A stretch of DNA of 12,053 nt, from contig JAGGUU010000023.1 in assembly GCA_021158305.1 (NCBI GenBank), forward strand, positions 1 to 12,053, written 5' to 3'. Of this stretch, positions 1-7,664 are shown in pieces (within the stretch, counting starts at the first letter, position 1; the number at the start of each line of letters is the position of its first letter). The notes beneath the pieces are model-generated. The model did no database searches. It had not been told where the DNA came from and was given only the letters and a program-made list of their open reading frames with translations. The translations under genes were made by a program, and so were the position numbers. The stretch comes from Candidatus Bathyarchaeota archaeon. GTDB taxonomy: Archaea; Thermoproteota; Bathyarchaeia; Bathyarchaeales; DTEX01.

Positions 1-95
1 AGCCAAATGAAGAGAACTCAAAGACATACGATAAACTATACAAGATATACTTAACCCTATACCCAAGCCTCAGAGAACAGATGCACAGCCTATAA
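1..95 (+). CDS. C-terminal tail of a probable FGGY-family sugar/polyol kinase (partial)
   Basis: An open frame (codons from base 3) runs off the left edge and ends at TAA 93-95. The visible 30 residues include YDKLYKIYLTLYPSLREQ, which has the Y..LY..Y..LYP.L spacing typical of the last helix of FGGY kinases such as xylulokinase and related polyol kinases. Seeing the motif is direct; the family assignment rests on this tail only, and nothing of the ATP site or sugar site is in the window. FGGY kinases phosphorylate a sugar or polyol with ATP in the cytoplasm. The gene is followed after 40 bases by the aldolase on the same strand, so the two may be cotranscribed. If right, this would be the kinase step for the substrate brought in by the transporter downstream. 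A different frame (1-54) is also open but gives no recognisable tail. Confidence 0.6.
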   Translation, partial: PNEENSKTYDKLYKIYLTLYPSLREQMHSL

Positions 96-135
96 GACAG
101 AAAAACAAAAATAACAGCAACAAAAAGGTACTACT

Positions 136-921
136 ATGAGTGGTAGGTATATCACCTTTGAAAACGTTCAATCGTCTTTAGGTAAGATGTACAGGCTAAA
201 AAGCATCTTCCGAGATGATGGGAGGGCGCTTATAGTGGCTATGGACCATGGCATGGTTGGAAATGTCCAACTAAGGTTTATCAGCGATGTTGCAGAGAAG
301 GTAATTAAAGGGGGTGCTGATGCGTTACTCGTAACTCCAGGAGCCGCCAGATATCTTATGAATAAAATACGTAAGAGGATCTCCCTAATATTTTCTATTC
401 CCTACGATCCAACCTATGTTGAACTGGCGGTTAAGCTTGGAGCTGATGCTGTGAAAACAACGTATTTTGGCGAAGTTCCTCTCGACTGGGATATGATGGA
501 TAAGGTATGGGCTGTAGCGAGAGCATGTGAGGAATGGAATATGCCATATATGGTTGAGATAGTTCCCTCTGAGGGCGGTAAGGTAATATACGATCTAGAA
601 AAAATCAAACAAGCCGCTAGAATTGGAGGAGAGTTGGGAGGAGATATAGTTAAAACGGCATATATCGGTCCTTCACGGGCGTACAAAGAGGTTGTAGAAT
701 CTTCGTTAGTTCCGATAACTATCATGGGGGGCCCGAAAATGGATACCGTTGAGGAAGTTTTGCAGATGATCAAGGGAGCTATTGATGCTGGAGCTACTGG
801 AGGAACCATCGGTAGAAATATATGGCAAAATGAGAGGCCGGAAAAAATCGTGAAAGCAATAACAGGTATAATTCACGAAAATAAGGATGTGGAAGAGGCT
901 CTGAAGATCATTTCAGGTTAA
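136..921 (+). CDS. Class I aldolase of the archaeal DhnA/FBP aldolase (DeoC/LacD-like) family
   Basis: A 261-residue TIM-barrel aldolase of the archaeal class I type, which forms a Schiff base between a lysine and the keto substrate. Visible marks are the AMDHG motif (residues 35-39), the Schiff-base lysine candidate K173 in DIVKTAY, the GGPK phosphate-loop element (198-201) and GRNIWQ (226-231), a strongly conserved phosphate-binding strand end. Length fits the family (about 260-270). The family includes fructose-1,6-bisphosphate aldolase, the ADTH synthase of archaeal aromatic biosynthesis and LsrF-like thiolases, and sequence by eye does not separate them. ATG 136 is preceded by AAGGT at 125-129. 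Placement between a kinase tail and a sugar-phosphate-type dehydrogenase suggests cleavage of a ketose phosphate, probably releasing dihydroxyacetone phosphate, rather than the general glycolytic/gluconeogenic step; that is inference. Confidence 0.85.
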   Translation: MSGRYITFENVQSSLGKMYRLKSIFRDDGRALIVAMDHGMVGNVQLRFISDVAEKVIKGGADALLVTPGAARYLMNKIRKRISLIFSIPYDPTYVELAVKLGADAVKTTYFGEVPLDWDMMDKVWAVARACEEWNMPYMVEIVPSEGGKVIYDLEKIKQAARIGGELGGDIVKTAYIGPSRAYKEVVESSLVPITIMGGPKMDTVEEVLQMIKGAIDAGATGGTIGRNIWQNERPEKIVKAITGIIHENKDVEEALKIISG

Positions 922-938
922 AATTACCTAAACTTCTC

Positions 939-955
939 TTTATAATTTATATTTA
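939..955 (+). promoter_or_regulatory. TATA-box-like promoter element before the dehydrogenase gene
   Basis: An AT-only run with TATAATTTATATTTA (941-955) lies in the 59-base gap between the aldolase stop and the ATG at 981. Its centre is about 34 bases before the start codon, and no good Shine-Dalgarno sequence precedes the ATG, so a short-leader or leaderless transcript is likely. The promoter call is inferred from position and composition only. Confidence 0.4.
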
Positions 956-980
956 GCTTGGAGTATTGACCTATTGAGAT

Positions 981-2120
981 ATGACGATAGAGAGGTTTCT
1001 TCTAGCGAGGCTCATTAAACCTCCAGAAGAATGTGGTTGTGGATTTAAGCATGAATACCCCTTAAAAGCTGCACTATTTGGCAGAATGGAAGAATGTCTC
1101 GAAGTACTTGATGAATATGAAATAAGGCCGCCTTATGGGGTATTCTATGATCCTATAACATATGAAATAGCTGGTATGGATGTTTTGAAGATTTTGGGGG
1201 CGAAGGGATTTGTCGTGAGCTCCCCCACGTATGATGATGCTCAATCAAAGCTTAAAAAAGTTAAAGAATTGAACCTAGGAACGGTAATAGCTGTTGGTGG
1301 AGGATCTGTAATTGACGTAACTAGATATGTGGCATACGAGGGTAATTTGAATTTTGTTGCTATACCGACAGCTCCATCAAATGACGGAATAGCCTCTCCG
1401 AGAGCCGCCCTCTATCACGTGTCTCAAACTGGAGAGCTCGTCTATACTGGGACGGCGCCGGCGAAGCCTCCGACTCTTGTAATTTTTGACATGTCGATTA
1501 TATCGTCGGCTCCAAAGAAACTTATTTCATCAGGCTATGGTGATATATTATCGAAACTGGTTTCAATAAAAGATTGGCAATTAGCGAGAGATGATTTAGG
1601 AGAGCGATATTGTAAAAATGCCGAAGAGCTTGCATTGGCAGCGTTAAATACGATAATAGAAACCGCTAAGGATAGGAAAGAATTTGACTCATTAAATAGT
1701 GTTAAATCCCTTTGTAAGGCGCTAATATTGTCGGGCGCTGCTATGGGTATCGTGGGTTCTACGAGACCGGCTGGAGGTAGCGAACATATGGTGGCGCGTC
1801 ATCTAGAAATTGGCTTTAAAAGAAAAATACCCCATGGAGTAGCTGTTGCAATAGGAACTTTGGCCATGGGAGCTTTTCACGAATTGAAGAACCCGAATTG
1901 GTGGAAAGAGGATGATTATAGTGTTGAATCCATGAAGAAGTACTTGGAAAAATGGAAAATTCCTAGTAAGCTTGAGCAGCTAAATATTCCAGTGGACTTG
2001 ATGGTAGAGGCCATTACGGAATCATGGAAGTCTAGACCGGAAAGATATACGATTCTCCACAAATTTAAGCCATGTTCTGAAGAGGCTAAGGAGATACTTG
2101 AACGATCAGGTCTGATTTAG
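981..2120 (+). CDS. Glycerol-1-phosphate dehydrogenase/AraM-family metal-dependent dehydrogenase
   Basis: A 379-residue member of the glycerol-1-phosphate dehydrogenase (EgsA/AraM) branch of the iron-containing alcohol dehydrogenase superfamily. These enzymes interconvert DHAP and sn-glycerol 1-phosphate with NAD(P)H. The nucleotide loop GGGSVID (106-112), the PTAPSNDGIASP motif (129-140) and all three expected metal ligands are present: D188 in GYGDILSK, H269 in GSEHM and H285 in PHGVA. It differs from the usual archaeal lipid enzyme in two ways: a CGCGFKH motif near the N-terminus (18-24), as I recall from AraM-type bacterial proteins, and HGVA where HGEQ is usual in EgsA. It is also somewhat longer than the typical 350 residues. 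Lying in a sugar-uptake locus, it is more likely a catabolic paralog than the membrane-lipid enzyme. Its substrate could be G1P or another polyol phosphate. Confidence 0.85.
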   Translation: MTIERFLLARLIKPPEECGCGFKHEYPLKAALFGRMEECLEVLDEYEIRPPYGVFYDPITYEIAGMDVLKILGAKGFVVSSPTYDDAQSKLKKVKELNLGTVIAVGGGSVIDVTRYVAYEGNLNFVAIPTAPSNDGIASPRAALYHVSQTGELVYTGTAPAKPPTLVIFDMSIISSAPKKLISSGYGDILSKLVSIKDWQLARDDLGERYCKNAEELALAALNTIIETAKDRKEFDSLNSVKSLCKALILSGAAMGIVGSTRPAGGSEHMVARHLEIGFKRKIPHGVAVAIGTLAMGAFHELKNPNWWKEDDYSVESMKKYLEKWKIPSKLEQLNIPVDLMVEAITESWKSRPERYTILHKFKPCSEEAKEILERSGLI

Positions 2121-2161
2121 AACATCTCTCCGGGAACTCCCTTGATCTTTCTGATTCTTTG

Positions 2162-2203
2162 GCGAAAAACTTAATATAGTATTTGTTAATATTAATTACT
2201 GTT
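2162..2203 (+). promoter_or_regulatory. Strong archaeal promoter (BRE/TATA) with palindrome, before the solute-binding protein
   Basis: A purine-rich BRE-like stretch (GCGAAAAAC, 2162-2170) abuts TTAATATA (2171-2178), whose centre is about 29 bases before ATG 2204. This is the spacing of a leaderless archaeal gene, and no Shine-Dalgarno sequence is seen. A perfect 10-base palindrome TTAATATTAA lies at 2186-2195, between TATA and start, where a repressor could act; in such AT-rich DNA it could also be chance. Confidence 0.55.
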
Positions 2204-4033
2204 ATGAGTGCGAGTGGAGAAAAAACTGATAGAAGAACTGCATTGAAAGTGATCAGTGGAACCGTTGCGGGACTGATTGTTGGTGGAGTTATTGGATATC
2301 TGACGAAGCCCGCCGAAAGGATTGTTACGACCGTAGCCAGCACCGTAACAAAAACAGTTACGGAGACGGTCACCGCAAGTCCGACCGCCCCACCGACCAC
2401 GGTTGTGACAACGCCAGCGACGACGGTAACGACTCCAACAGCTCCTGCATATCCACCAGGTCTAGGCCCTGAAGACGAACCATACCTTAAGGCAGCGTAT
2501 GACCTGATAGATTGGATCGGTGGAGTAACGGTGCTTTCGCCGAAGGAGCTTGAAGAGGAAGTGATACATTATGTAAGGGCATCGAAACCATATAGGGGCC
2601 AAACACTACACATTATGTATGAGGCTGTGCCAGGAGCTGTATGGGAGGAGAATAACTTAGGGCCGTGGTTTGAGAAGATCACTGGGATAAAGTTGACCTG
2701 GGAGTCTATGTCGAACTGGGAGACGATCTTGAAGAGCATTGAAGACGCCAAGCTCAAAGCTGGAATCTATGATCTTGTAGGAACTGACCAGGACATGAAT
2801 GGATTCTACATATACAATAAGAGCGCTGTTAACATCACCGATCTTCTAAAGAAGAAGCCTGAGCTAAGGCCACCACACTTCGATCCAGATGACTTTTTCC
2901 TTGCAGCAAGCTATAGCGACTCCAAGGGAAATCTCTACGCCCTACACGCATATAACGCCTTTGCAGGAACCGTATATATAAAGGACTGGTTTGAAGATCC
3001 AGAAAATAAGAAAGAATTCAAGAAGAGATATGGATATGAACTAAAGACGCCGTTGGAATACTATAAGACCGCTAGGAAAACAGGCAAGGTTGAAGATGAT
3101 TGGACCACTGATAAGGCGAGGGATGTGGCTGAGTTCTTCACAGACCCGGACAAAGGAATCTACGGTTACATTACGGGCGTTAAGCCTGGAGACTGGCTAG
3201 GTTGGTACATCGCAGACGGATTAGATGACTGCTTCCAGCTAGCCGATCCTGCGCCAGACGGGAAGATGCCACTTGAGGTCACGCATATAGATGGTGTATC
3301 AACGCCTTGGGCGATTAATGTAAAGGATGATACGATTGGAGGCGCCTCAACGAAGAACGGCGGCAGGCTTGATAGCGAGGGAGGTCAGGCAATGTACAAA
3401 TGGTGGTTAGAGGATTCGCTAAAGTTCACGTCGCGTAAGGCCTATGAGATAGGAATCGTTGAGGCACATGACGCATTCAAATACGATGGAATTTACGCGA
3501 CAATGTGGCCTTTCTACTACCATTGGGCAACAGGCCTAGCAGCGGAGGACTCAGCTGTGAGGGGTAAGTTCGAATTCGCTCCTTATCCAGTCTACGCTCC
3601 ATACTACCACCCGAGGAAGCCTAGAGGATATATCGACCCATCAGGGTGGGTAATTTCAGCATATTCTCCAAGACAAGAGGCAGCATTTCTCTTTGCTTCA
3701 TTCATGGTATCGAAAGCTGTTGAATTGAAGAAGAACCTTGAGGTAGGATTGCCCGTGAGATGGTCGACTATCCAAGACCCGAGGTTTAAGGCGATGGATG
3801 ACGAATGGGGTAAAATGATCACAGTTGCAGAGCTCGCTCGAATGAGCCACTTCGGAACCGACAATGACATAGGTGTAATTTACCCGGAGATACTGCCATT
3901 AGCAAGAGATAAAGGAATGGAAGGACTGGGCGCCGGAATGCCTGGAGCTGAGATAGCCAAATACGTAGCAAAGGCGATAGATGACTACCTCAAAGAGAAG
4001 GGCTGGATGGGTAAGAAGGTAGGGCCGCTGTAA
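2204..4033 (+). CDS. ABC transporter solute-binding protein, GlpV-like polyol/sugar type, Tat-like signal
   Basis: A large extracellular binding protein (609 residues from ATG 2204) that should capture the substrate and deliver it to the permeases encoded at 5965-7661. The N-terminus has a twin-arginine motif (DRRTALK, residues 9-15), then a hydrophobic segment (about 16-33) with no lipobox cysteine. A Thr/Val/Pro-rich linker (about 40-86) follows, the usual stalk of archaeal surface binding proteins. The mature part (from about 92) has the layout of extracellular binding protein family 1, and a stretch near 500-525 (FMVSKAVELKKN, then GLPVRW) recalls the GlpV-like proteins of bacterial glycerol importers. 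It is long even for that group (usually about 570). An in-frame TTG at 2183 would add seven residues, but the TATA spacing favours ATG 2204. It has its own promoter and a following poly-T terminator, so it can be made in excess over the membrane parts. Confidence 0.88.
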   Translation: MSASGEKTDRRTALKVISGTVAGLIVGGVIGYLTKPAERIVTTVASTVTKTVTETVTASPTAPPTTVVTTPATTVTTPTAPAYPPGLGPEDEPYLKAAYDLIDWIGGVTVLSPKELEEEVIHYVRASKPYRGQTLHIMYEAVPGAVWEENNLGPWFEKITGIKLTWESMSNWETILKSIEDAKLKAGIYDLVGTDQDMNGFYIYNKSAVNITDLLKKKPELRPPHFDPDDFFLAASYSDSKGNLYALHAYNAFAGTVYIKDWFEDPENKKEFKKRYGYELKTPLEYYKTARKTGKVEDDWTTDKARDVAEFFTDPDKGIYGYITGVKPGDWLGWYIADGLDDCFQLADPAPDGKMPLEVTHIDGVSTPWAINVKDDTIGGASTKNGGRLDSEGGQAMYKWWLEDSLKFTSRKAYEIGIVEAHDAFKYDGIYATMWPFYYHWATGLAAEDSAVRGKFEFAPYPVYAPYYHPRKPRGYIDPSGWVISAYSPRQEAAFLFASFMVSKAVELKKNLEVGLPVRWSTIQDPRFKAMDDEWGKMITVAELARMSHFGTDNDIGVIYPEILPLARDKGMEGLGAGMPGAEIAKYVAKAIDDYLKEKGWMGKKVGPL

Positions 4034-4071
4034 GGAGAAGGCAATAATTTTTCAAAAATGATTGATTCACC

Positions 4072-4084
4072 TTTTTATTTTTTT
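4072..4084 (+). terminator. Poly-T archaeal terminator after the solute-binding protein gene
   Basis: TTTTTATTTTTTT at 4072-4084, 39 bases after the stop codon at 4033, without a clear preceding hairpin. Archaeal RNA polymerase commonly terminates on U-rich tracts alone, so this probably ends most transcripts of the binding-protein gene. Confidence 0.55.
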
Positions 4085-4110
4085 GCTAGCCAATCTTTAA
4101 TCTGAAGATC

Positions 4111-4120
4111 CATATTCTAA
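4111..4120 (+). promoter_or_regulatory. Weak TATA-like element before the radical SAM gene
   Basis: CATATTCTAA lies about 28 bases before the GTG at 4144, the distance expected for a leaderless start. The match is weak; a second candidate, CTTTAAT, lies near 4095-4101. This would let the gene be transcribed after the terminator at 4072-4084. Confidence 0.25.
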
Positions 4121-4143
4121 TCAGCTATCATTAGGACGGTGCG

Positions 4144-5844
4144 GTGGAGGTGAAGGAGCTTGACGTAGTATTGATACATCCGCCGAGCGTAACCTATTTC
4201 AGGAAAAAGCCGTTCCTTCCGGGCCCATTGCATAGAACTGTGCCTATCTATACACCCCTTTTCATAATGTTTCCTATAGGGATGGTAAGCATGGCGTCAT
4301 ACTTAGAGGAAAAGGGGCTGAAGGTTAAGGTAATAAACTTGGCCGAAAAGATGCTTGTCGAGAGAAGTATAGACTTGGAGAGTTTCTTGAGGAAGATAAA
4401 GTCTAGGATATATGGAATAGGATTGCATTGGATTGTTCATTCTCAAGGCGCGATTGAAGTTGCAAGATTATGTAAGTCGCTTCATCCAAGCTCTATAGTA
4501 GTCTTAGGGGGACTTACCGCAACATATTTTGCCAATGAAATAGTCAGAGAATTTGACTTTATAGATTGCGTGATAAGAGGAGAGGGGGAGCGCCCCCTTT
4601 ATGAGCTAGCCATTAATACGAAGAAAATCGGGAAATTTGAAGCCTTCTCAAAAACACCTAATTTAACGTTCAAAACTCATGACGGAAAAATCATATCAAC
4701 GAAAACTTGCCGTGTAGTTAATAGTTTAGACCACTTAAATTTTACACGGCTAGATTTGGTAGAACCCCATACAAGAACTATTACATCTCCATTGACGGGT
4801 GCAAAATTGTGGAACCTACCATTCTATAGGGGATGTATGTTAAACTGCGCAACCTGCGGTGGATCCAGATACGCGTACTCGAAGTTAATGAAGAGAAATA
4901 GGATCGCATATAGAAGTCCTGAAAGACTATTAGAGGACTTCATGATCTTAGACGAAATGGGCATAAAATCAATATTTCTCTTTCAGGATCCTAGATTTTG
5001 CGGAAAAGCTTATCTTGATAAGTTATCTAACATCTTTAAGGGAGTAAGATGGTCAAACATAAGGAACGTCGGGATAGAACTCTTCTTTCCAGCTTCCAGA
5101 GATTATTTGGAAAGAATAAAATCTTACAAAATAGCTGAAAACATAGGTCTTTCAATCTCACCTGAATCCGCTTCTGATGATGTCAGATGCGCTCATGGAA
5201 GAATGTATACTACGGGCGAGTTGTTAAAAACAGTTCATAAAGCGATTGAACTTAATCTTCCTATAGGAGTATTCTTCATGTTGACATTGGGACTCGAAAA
5301 TAAAGACTCGTTAAGGCGTATGTTCCTCCTATGGAAAAAATTGCTTTCATTAAATAAAAGTGGGATAGGCTCTAGGAACGTCTCTGTTGATTTCGGCCCA
5401 ATGCTGTTGCTTGATCCAGGCTCTCTTGCTTTTGACAATCCAGAAAAGTATGGTTATAGATTGATTTTCAAAGACTTTGTGAGCCACTATAATGCGATGA
5501 ACCTGCCTCATTGGAGTCTGTGGTTCAATTACGAAACTAAGAACTTCGGTAGATCAAAGCTCTCGAGGATAGTTTTAGATTCTTGGGAGGCGTTGGTGAA
5601 GATGAAATGGAGGCTTGGACTTATGACCGAGAGGGAAATGGAATTAGAGATTTTTATAGTTAACTTTGAAAGAGCTGTATTGCAGGATATCGAGGAGAAA
5701 TCATCCAAGTCTATTGAAGAGCTTGAGGAATTGGCTGCTGAGGTGATTGAGATATCTAAGGATAGGGTACTTTCATGGAATTATATTCTGACACATAATT
5801 TGAACGATAAGATCATAGTTTTCCCCGAGTTGTTTGAGGAATGA
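4144..5844 (+). CDS. B12-binding domain radical SAM protein, function unknown
   Basis: A 566-residue protein with an N-terminal cobalamin-binding-like Rossmann domain (about 1-160) and a radical SAM domain (about 220-430). The first strand is DVVLIHPPS, and IVHSQGAIEVARLC with VVLGGLTATYF (about 97-129) and RGEGE (145-149) follow, as in archaeal and anaerobe B12-binding radical SAM proteins. The iron-sulfur cysteines are clear: C231, C235 and C238 in YRGCMLNCATCGG. The classical cobalamin DxHxxG motif is not evident, so B12 binding is uncertain. The C-terminal part (about 430-566) is helical with no motif I recognise. Start GTG 4144 is chosen because the next strand begins at once; GTG 4150 is equally possible and a GGAGGTGA sequence overlaps both. 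It interrupts the transporter cluster, and its link to transport is unproven: it may modify a substrate, a peptide or an unrelated target. Confidence 0.85.
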   Translation: MEVKELDVVLIHPPSVTYFRKKPFLPGPLHRTVPIYTPLFIMFPIGMVSMASYLEEKGLKVKVINLAEKMLVERSIDLESFLRKIKSRIYGIGLHWIVHSQGAIEVARLCKSLHPSSIVVLGGLTATYFANEIVREFDFIDCVIRGEGERPLYELAINTKKIGKFEAFSKTPNLTFKTHDGKIISTKTCRVVNSLDHLNFTRLDLVEPHTRTITSPLTGAKLWNLPFYRGCMLNCATCGGSRYAYSKLMKRNRIAYRSPERLLEDFMILDEMGIKSIFLFQDPRFCGKAYLDKLSNIFKGVRWSNIRNVGIELFFPASRDYLERIKSYKIAENIGLSISPESASDDVRCAHGRMYTTGELLKTVHKAIELNLPIGVFFMLTLGLENKDSLRRMFLLWKKLLSLNKSGIGSRNVSVDFGPMLLLDPGSLAFDNPEKYGYRLIFKDFVSHYNAMNLPHWSLWFNYETKNFGRSKLSRIVLDSWEALVKMKWRLGLMTEREMELEIFIVNFERAVLQDIEEKSSKSIEELEELAAEVIEISKDRVLSWNYILTHNLNDKIIVFPELFEE

Positions 5845-5922
5845 TGTATTTTAATGGATTTTAAGATTACAAAAATTACGGTCTCAACAATATGATGTTT
5901 GAACAAATGAGCATGTGAGAAC

Positions 5923-5964
5923 ATTTAAAGTTTAAATATAAGCTTCCTAAGACACAGGAGTAGG
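5923..5964 (+). promoter_or_regulatory. TATA promoter with overlapping inverted repeat, before the permease operon
   Basis: TTTAAATATA (5931-5940) has its centre about 29 bases before the GTG start at 5965, the spacing of a leaderless archaeal transcript. A perfect 7-1-7 inverted repeat, ATTTAAA-G-TTTAAAT (5923-5937), overlaps its upstream half and could be an operator that blocks TBP/TFB binding. AGGAG at 5956-5960 lies four bases before the start and could serve if transcription begins further upstream. The 120-base gap 5845-5964 holds no gene. Confidence 0.5.
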
Positions 5965-6837
5965 GTGAATAAAAGCGTGGCATCTCGAAAATTGTTGATA
6001 GGACTACTATTGCCTGCGATATTGGTTACGGGATTTGCCGGGATTACACCTATGATTGCGCTGCTCAATTACTGTGTGCAGACACCGTTTGAACTTCGAA
6101 CAACATTCGTTGGACTAGGGCACTTCAGAGCGATGTTTCATGATTATAGATTTACAGATGCGGTCTTCCGAAGCTTAGCGTTTGCTGCCATAGCATTAGC
6201 GATTGAGATACCGCTTGGTCTTGGACTGGCATACCTCCTGCGCAAGCCCGGAATGATAAACTCTATAATCACGGCATTGATAGCATTGCCGACGCTTTTC
6301 CCACCAGTAACCATAGGGATGATGTGGTTGCTGATGGCGAGAAAAAATGGTCCTCTAGGAATGGTCATGGACTTCTTTCTAAGCGGAATGTTTGACCCGT
6401 TTAGAAATGCTACCCACGCCTGGGGCACGATAATACTAATGGATGTATGGCACTGGACTGGATTAACGTTTCTTGTCTCCTTAGCCGCCGTATCGGCAAT
6501 TGATGAATCCTATATAATCTCAGCTAGAACCGAGGGTGCTACAAGATGGCAGATATTCAGATATGCTGAATTCCCACAGTTAGTCTTCCCACTAACCTTT
6601 GTCTCTCTGCTTAGATTAATAGATGCTTTGAAGATATTTGATGAAGTGTATGTCCTGACTGGAGGAGGACCTGGACTATCAACGGAATTTATCACACAGT
6701 ACATTAGGACTACGGGAATTGAGCAATGGATCATCGGATATGCTTCAGCAACGTCGCTGGTGTTCAATTTCATTGTGTTGATACTCTCTTGGCTAATGTT
6801 AATGATCTTGACGGGTGGTAGGGGGTTGATCGAGTAA
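5965..6837 (+). CDS. ABC transporter permease, MalF/UgpA (GlpP-like) type
   Basis: A 290-residue integral membrane subunit of the carbohydrate-type importer, forming half of the channel. Hydrophobic segments are visible at about 10-35, 69-92, 101-125, 153-180, 206-225 and 262-283, giving the usual six helices. The cytoplasmic coupling loop that docks on an ATPase is seen at about 180-204 (DESYIISARTEGATRWQIF), followed by EFPQL. LTGGGPG (231-237) is a typical late motif of MalF/UgpA permeases. The GTG start is supported by the first helix beginning at residue 10 and by the TATA spacing. The stop codon overlaps the next start (TAATG at 6835-6839), so translation of the two permeases is coupled. 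It lacks the large periplasmic insert of E. coli MalF and is close in length to UgpA. Sequence alone does not give the substrate. Confidence 0.92.
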   Translation: MNKSVASRKLLIGLLLPAILVTGFAGITPMIALLNYCVQTPFELRTTFVGLGHFRAMFHDYRFTDAVFRSLAFAAIALAIEIPLGLGLAYLLRKPGMINSIITALIALPTLFPPVTIGMMWLLMARKNGPLGMVMDFFLSGMFDPFRNATHAWGTIILMDVWHWTGLTFLVSLAAVSAIDESYIISARTEGATRWQIFRYAEFPQLVFPLTFVSLLRLIDALKIFDEVYVLTGGGPGLSTEFITQYIRTTGIEQWIIGYASATSLVFNFIVLILSWLMLMILTGGRGLIE

Positions 6838-7661
6838 TGGCCGCAGCTAGAAAAGATTTACTAGTAAACATTCTCAAAGTGATATTCCTAGCTTTCATCT
6901 GCCTCATATTCATATTGCCGGTGTACTTCACCTTCTCGGTGTCAATTTCGTCGAAGCCGAGGATAAACGCGGGCGCGATCATTCCTGACTTCTACGCCGG
7001 GAACTGGATCGAGATAACAAAGGGATACTGGAAGAGCGGAATCATAAATTCGGCCATAGTCTCATTATCATGTATGATCATAGCGTTAGTGATAAGCATT
7101 CCAGCCGCATATGCGTTCGTGAGATACCGATTCATGGCTGATAAACATCTATTCTTCTGGTTCCTAACGAACAGGATGGCGCCACCAGTAGTCTTCTCAA
7201 TTCCATACCTAATGATATGGAGAGGGATGGGAATTTGGGATACATATCAAGGACTAATCCTAGCATACATGGTGTTTGAGATCCCGATAACGATATGGAT
7301 ACTAGCAAGTTTCATAGCCTCGATTCCTAGAGAAATCGATGAAGCAGTCTTAATTGATGGCTATGGTACTCGTGACCTCTTCTTCAAGTTCATTCTACCG
7401 CTAATAAAACCAGCCATAGGTGTCGCCATGTTCTTTGCATGGCTTTTCGCCTGGACAGATATGTTCTTCGCAAGTGTGCTGACATCCGTCCACTCTAAAA
7501 CTCTACCGGCTCAGCTCCTGACGGCGTTAGGCAAAGTTGGATGGGGTATTGAATACGGTCCAGCTGCCGCGGCCGGCTTCGTAACTTTAATACCAGGTCT
7601 TGCGCTACTTTACTGGGTGAGAAGATATATAGTGAAGGGCTTCACATTTGGGAGGCTGTGA
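6837..7661 (+). CDS. ABC transporter permease, MalG/UgpE (GlpQ-like) type
   Basis: The partner permease, 274 residues, overlapping the previous gene by one base. Six hydrophobic segments can be drawn (about 11-35, 67-95, 105-128, 136-160, 190-215, 242-262). The EAA loop is clear: IPREIDEAVLIDGYGTRDLF (163-182), with DEA-x4-DG, then ILPL. The segment TNRMAPPVVFSIP (111-123) and the C-terminus YIVKGFTFGRL recall the GlpQ-like permeases of DUF2160-containing bacterial glycerol importers (from memory, not a search). The protein should pair with the product of the preceding gene and receive substrate from the binding protein encoded at 2204-4033. A GGAGG at 7651-7655, near its end, is placed to start translation of the following small gene. 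Confidence 0.92.
   Translation: MAAARKDLLVNILKVIFLAFICLIFILPVYFTFSVSISSKPRINAGAIIPDFYAGNWIEITKGYWKSGIINSAIVSLSCMIIALVISIPAAYAFVRYRFMADKHLFFWFLTNRMAPPVVFSIPYLMIWRGMGIWDTYQGLILAYMVFEIPITIWILASFIASIPREIDEAVLIDGYGTRDLFFKFILPLIKPAIGVAMFFAWLFAWTDMFFASVLTSVHSKTLPAQLLTALGKVGWGIEYGPAAAAGFVTLIPGLALLYWVRRYIVKGFTFGRL
7651..7655 (+). promoter_or_regulatory. Ribosome binding site for the DUF2160-like gene
   Basis: GGAGG inside the end of the permease gene, nine bases before ATG 7665. It is a good match to the archaeal anti-Shine-Dalgarno sequence and confirms that start. Genes inside the operon carry such sites, while the likely promoter-proximal genes do not. Confidence 0.6.
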
Positions 7662-7664
7662 GCC

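Noticed and set aside
414..809. Minus-strand open frame of 131 codons inside the aldolase gene
   Set aside because: It lies wholly within the well-supported aldolase, and its translation is Ser/Thr/Pro/Ile-rich without any family motif, as expected from an antisense shadow.
2183..2203. TTG 2183 as the start of the solute-binding protein
   Set aside because: It would put the start about eight bases after the TATA element, inside the promoter. ATG 2204 fits the expected transcription start and the usual position of the twin-arginine motif.
2320..2450. Apparent short repeats in the DNA of the Thr/Val-rich region
   Set aside because: The similarity comes from repeated Thr and Val codons in the linker; there is no regular unit or spacing, so it is not a CRISPR array or a true tandem repeat.
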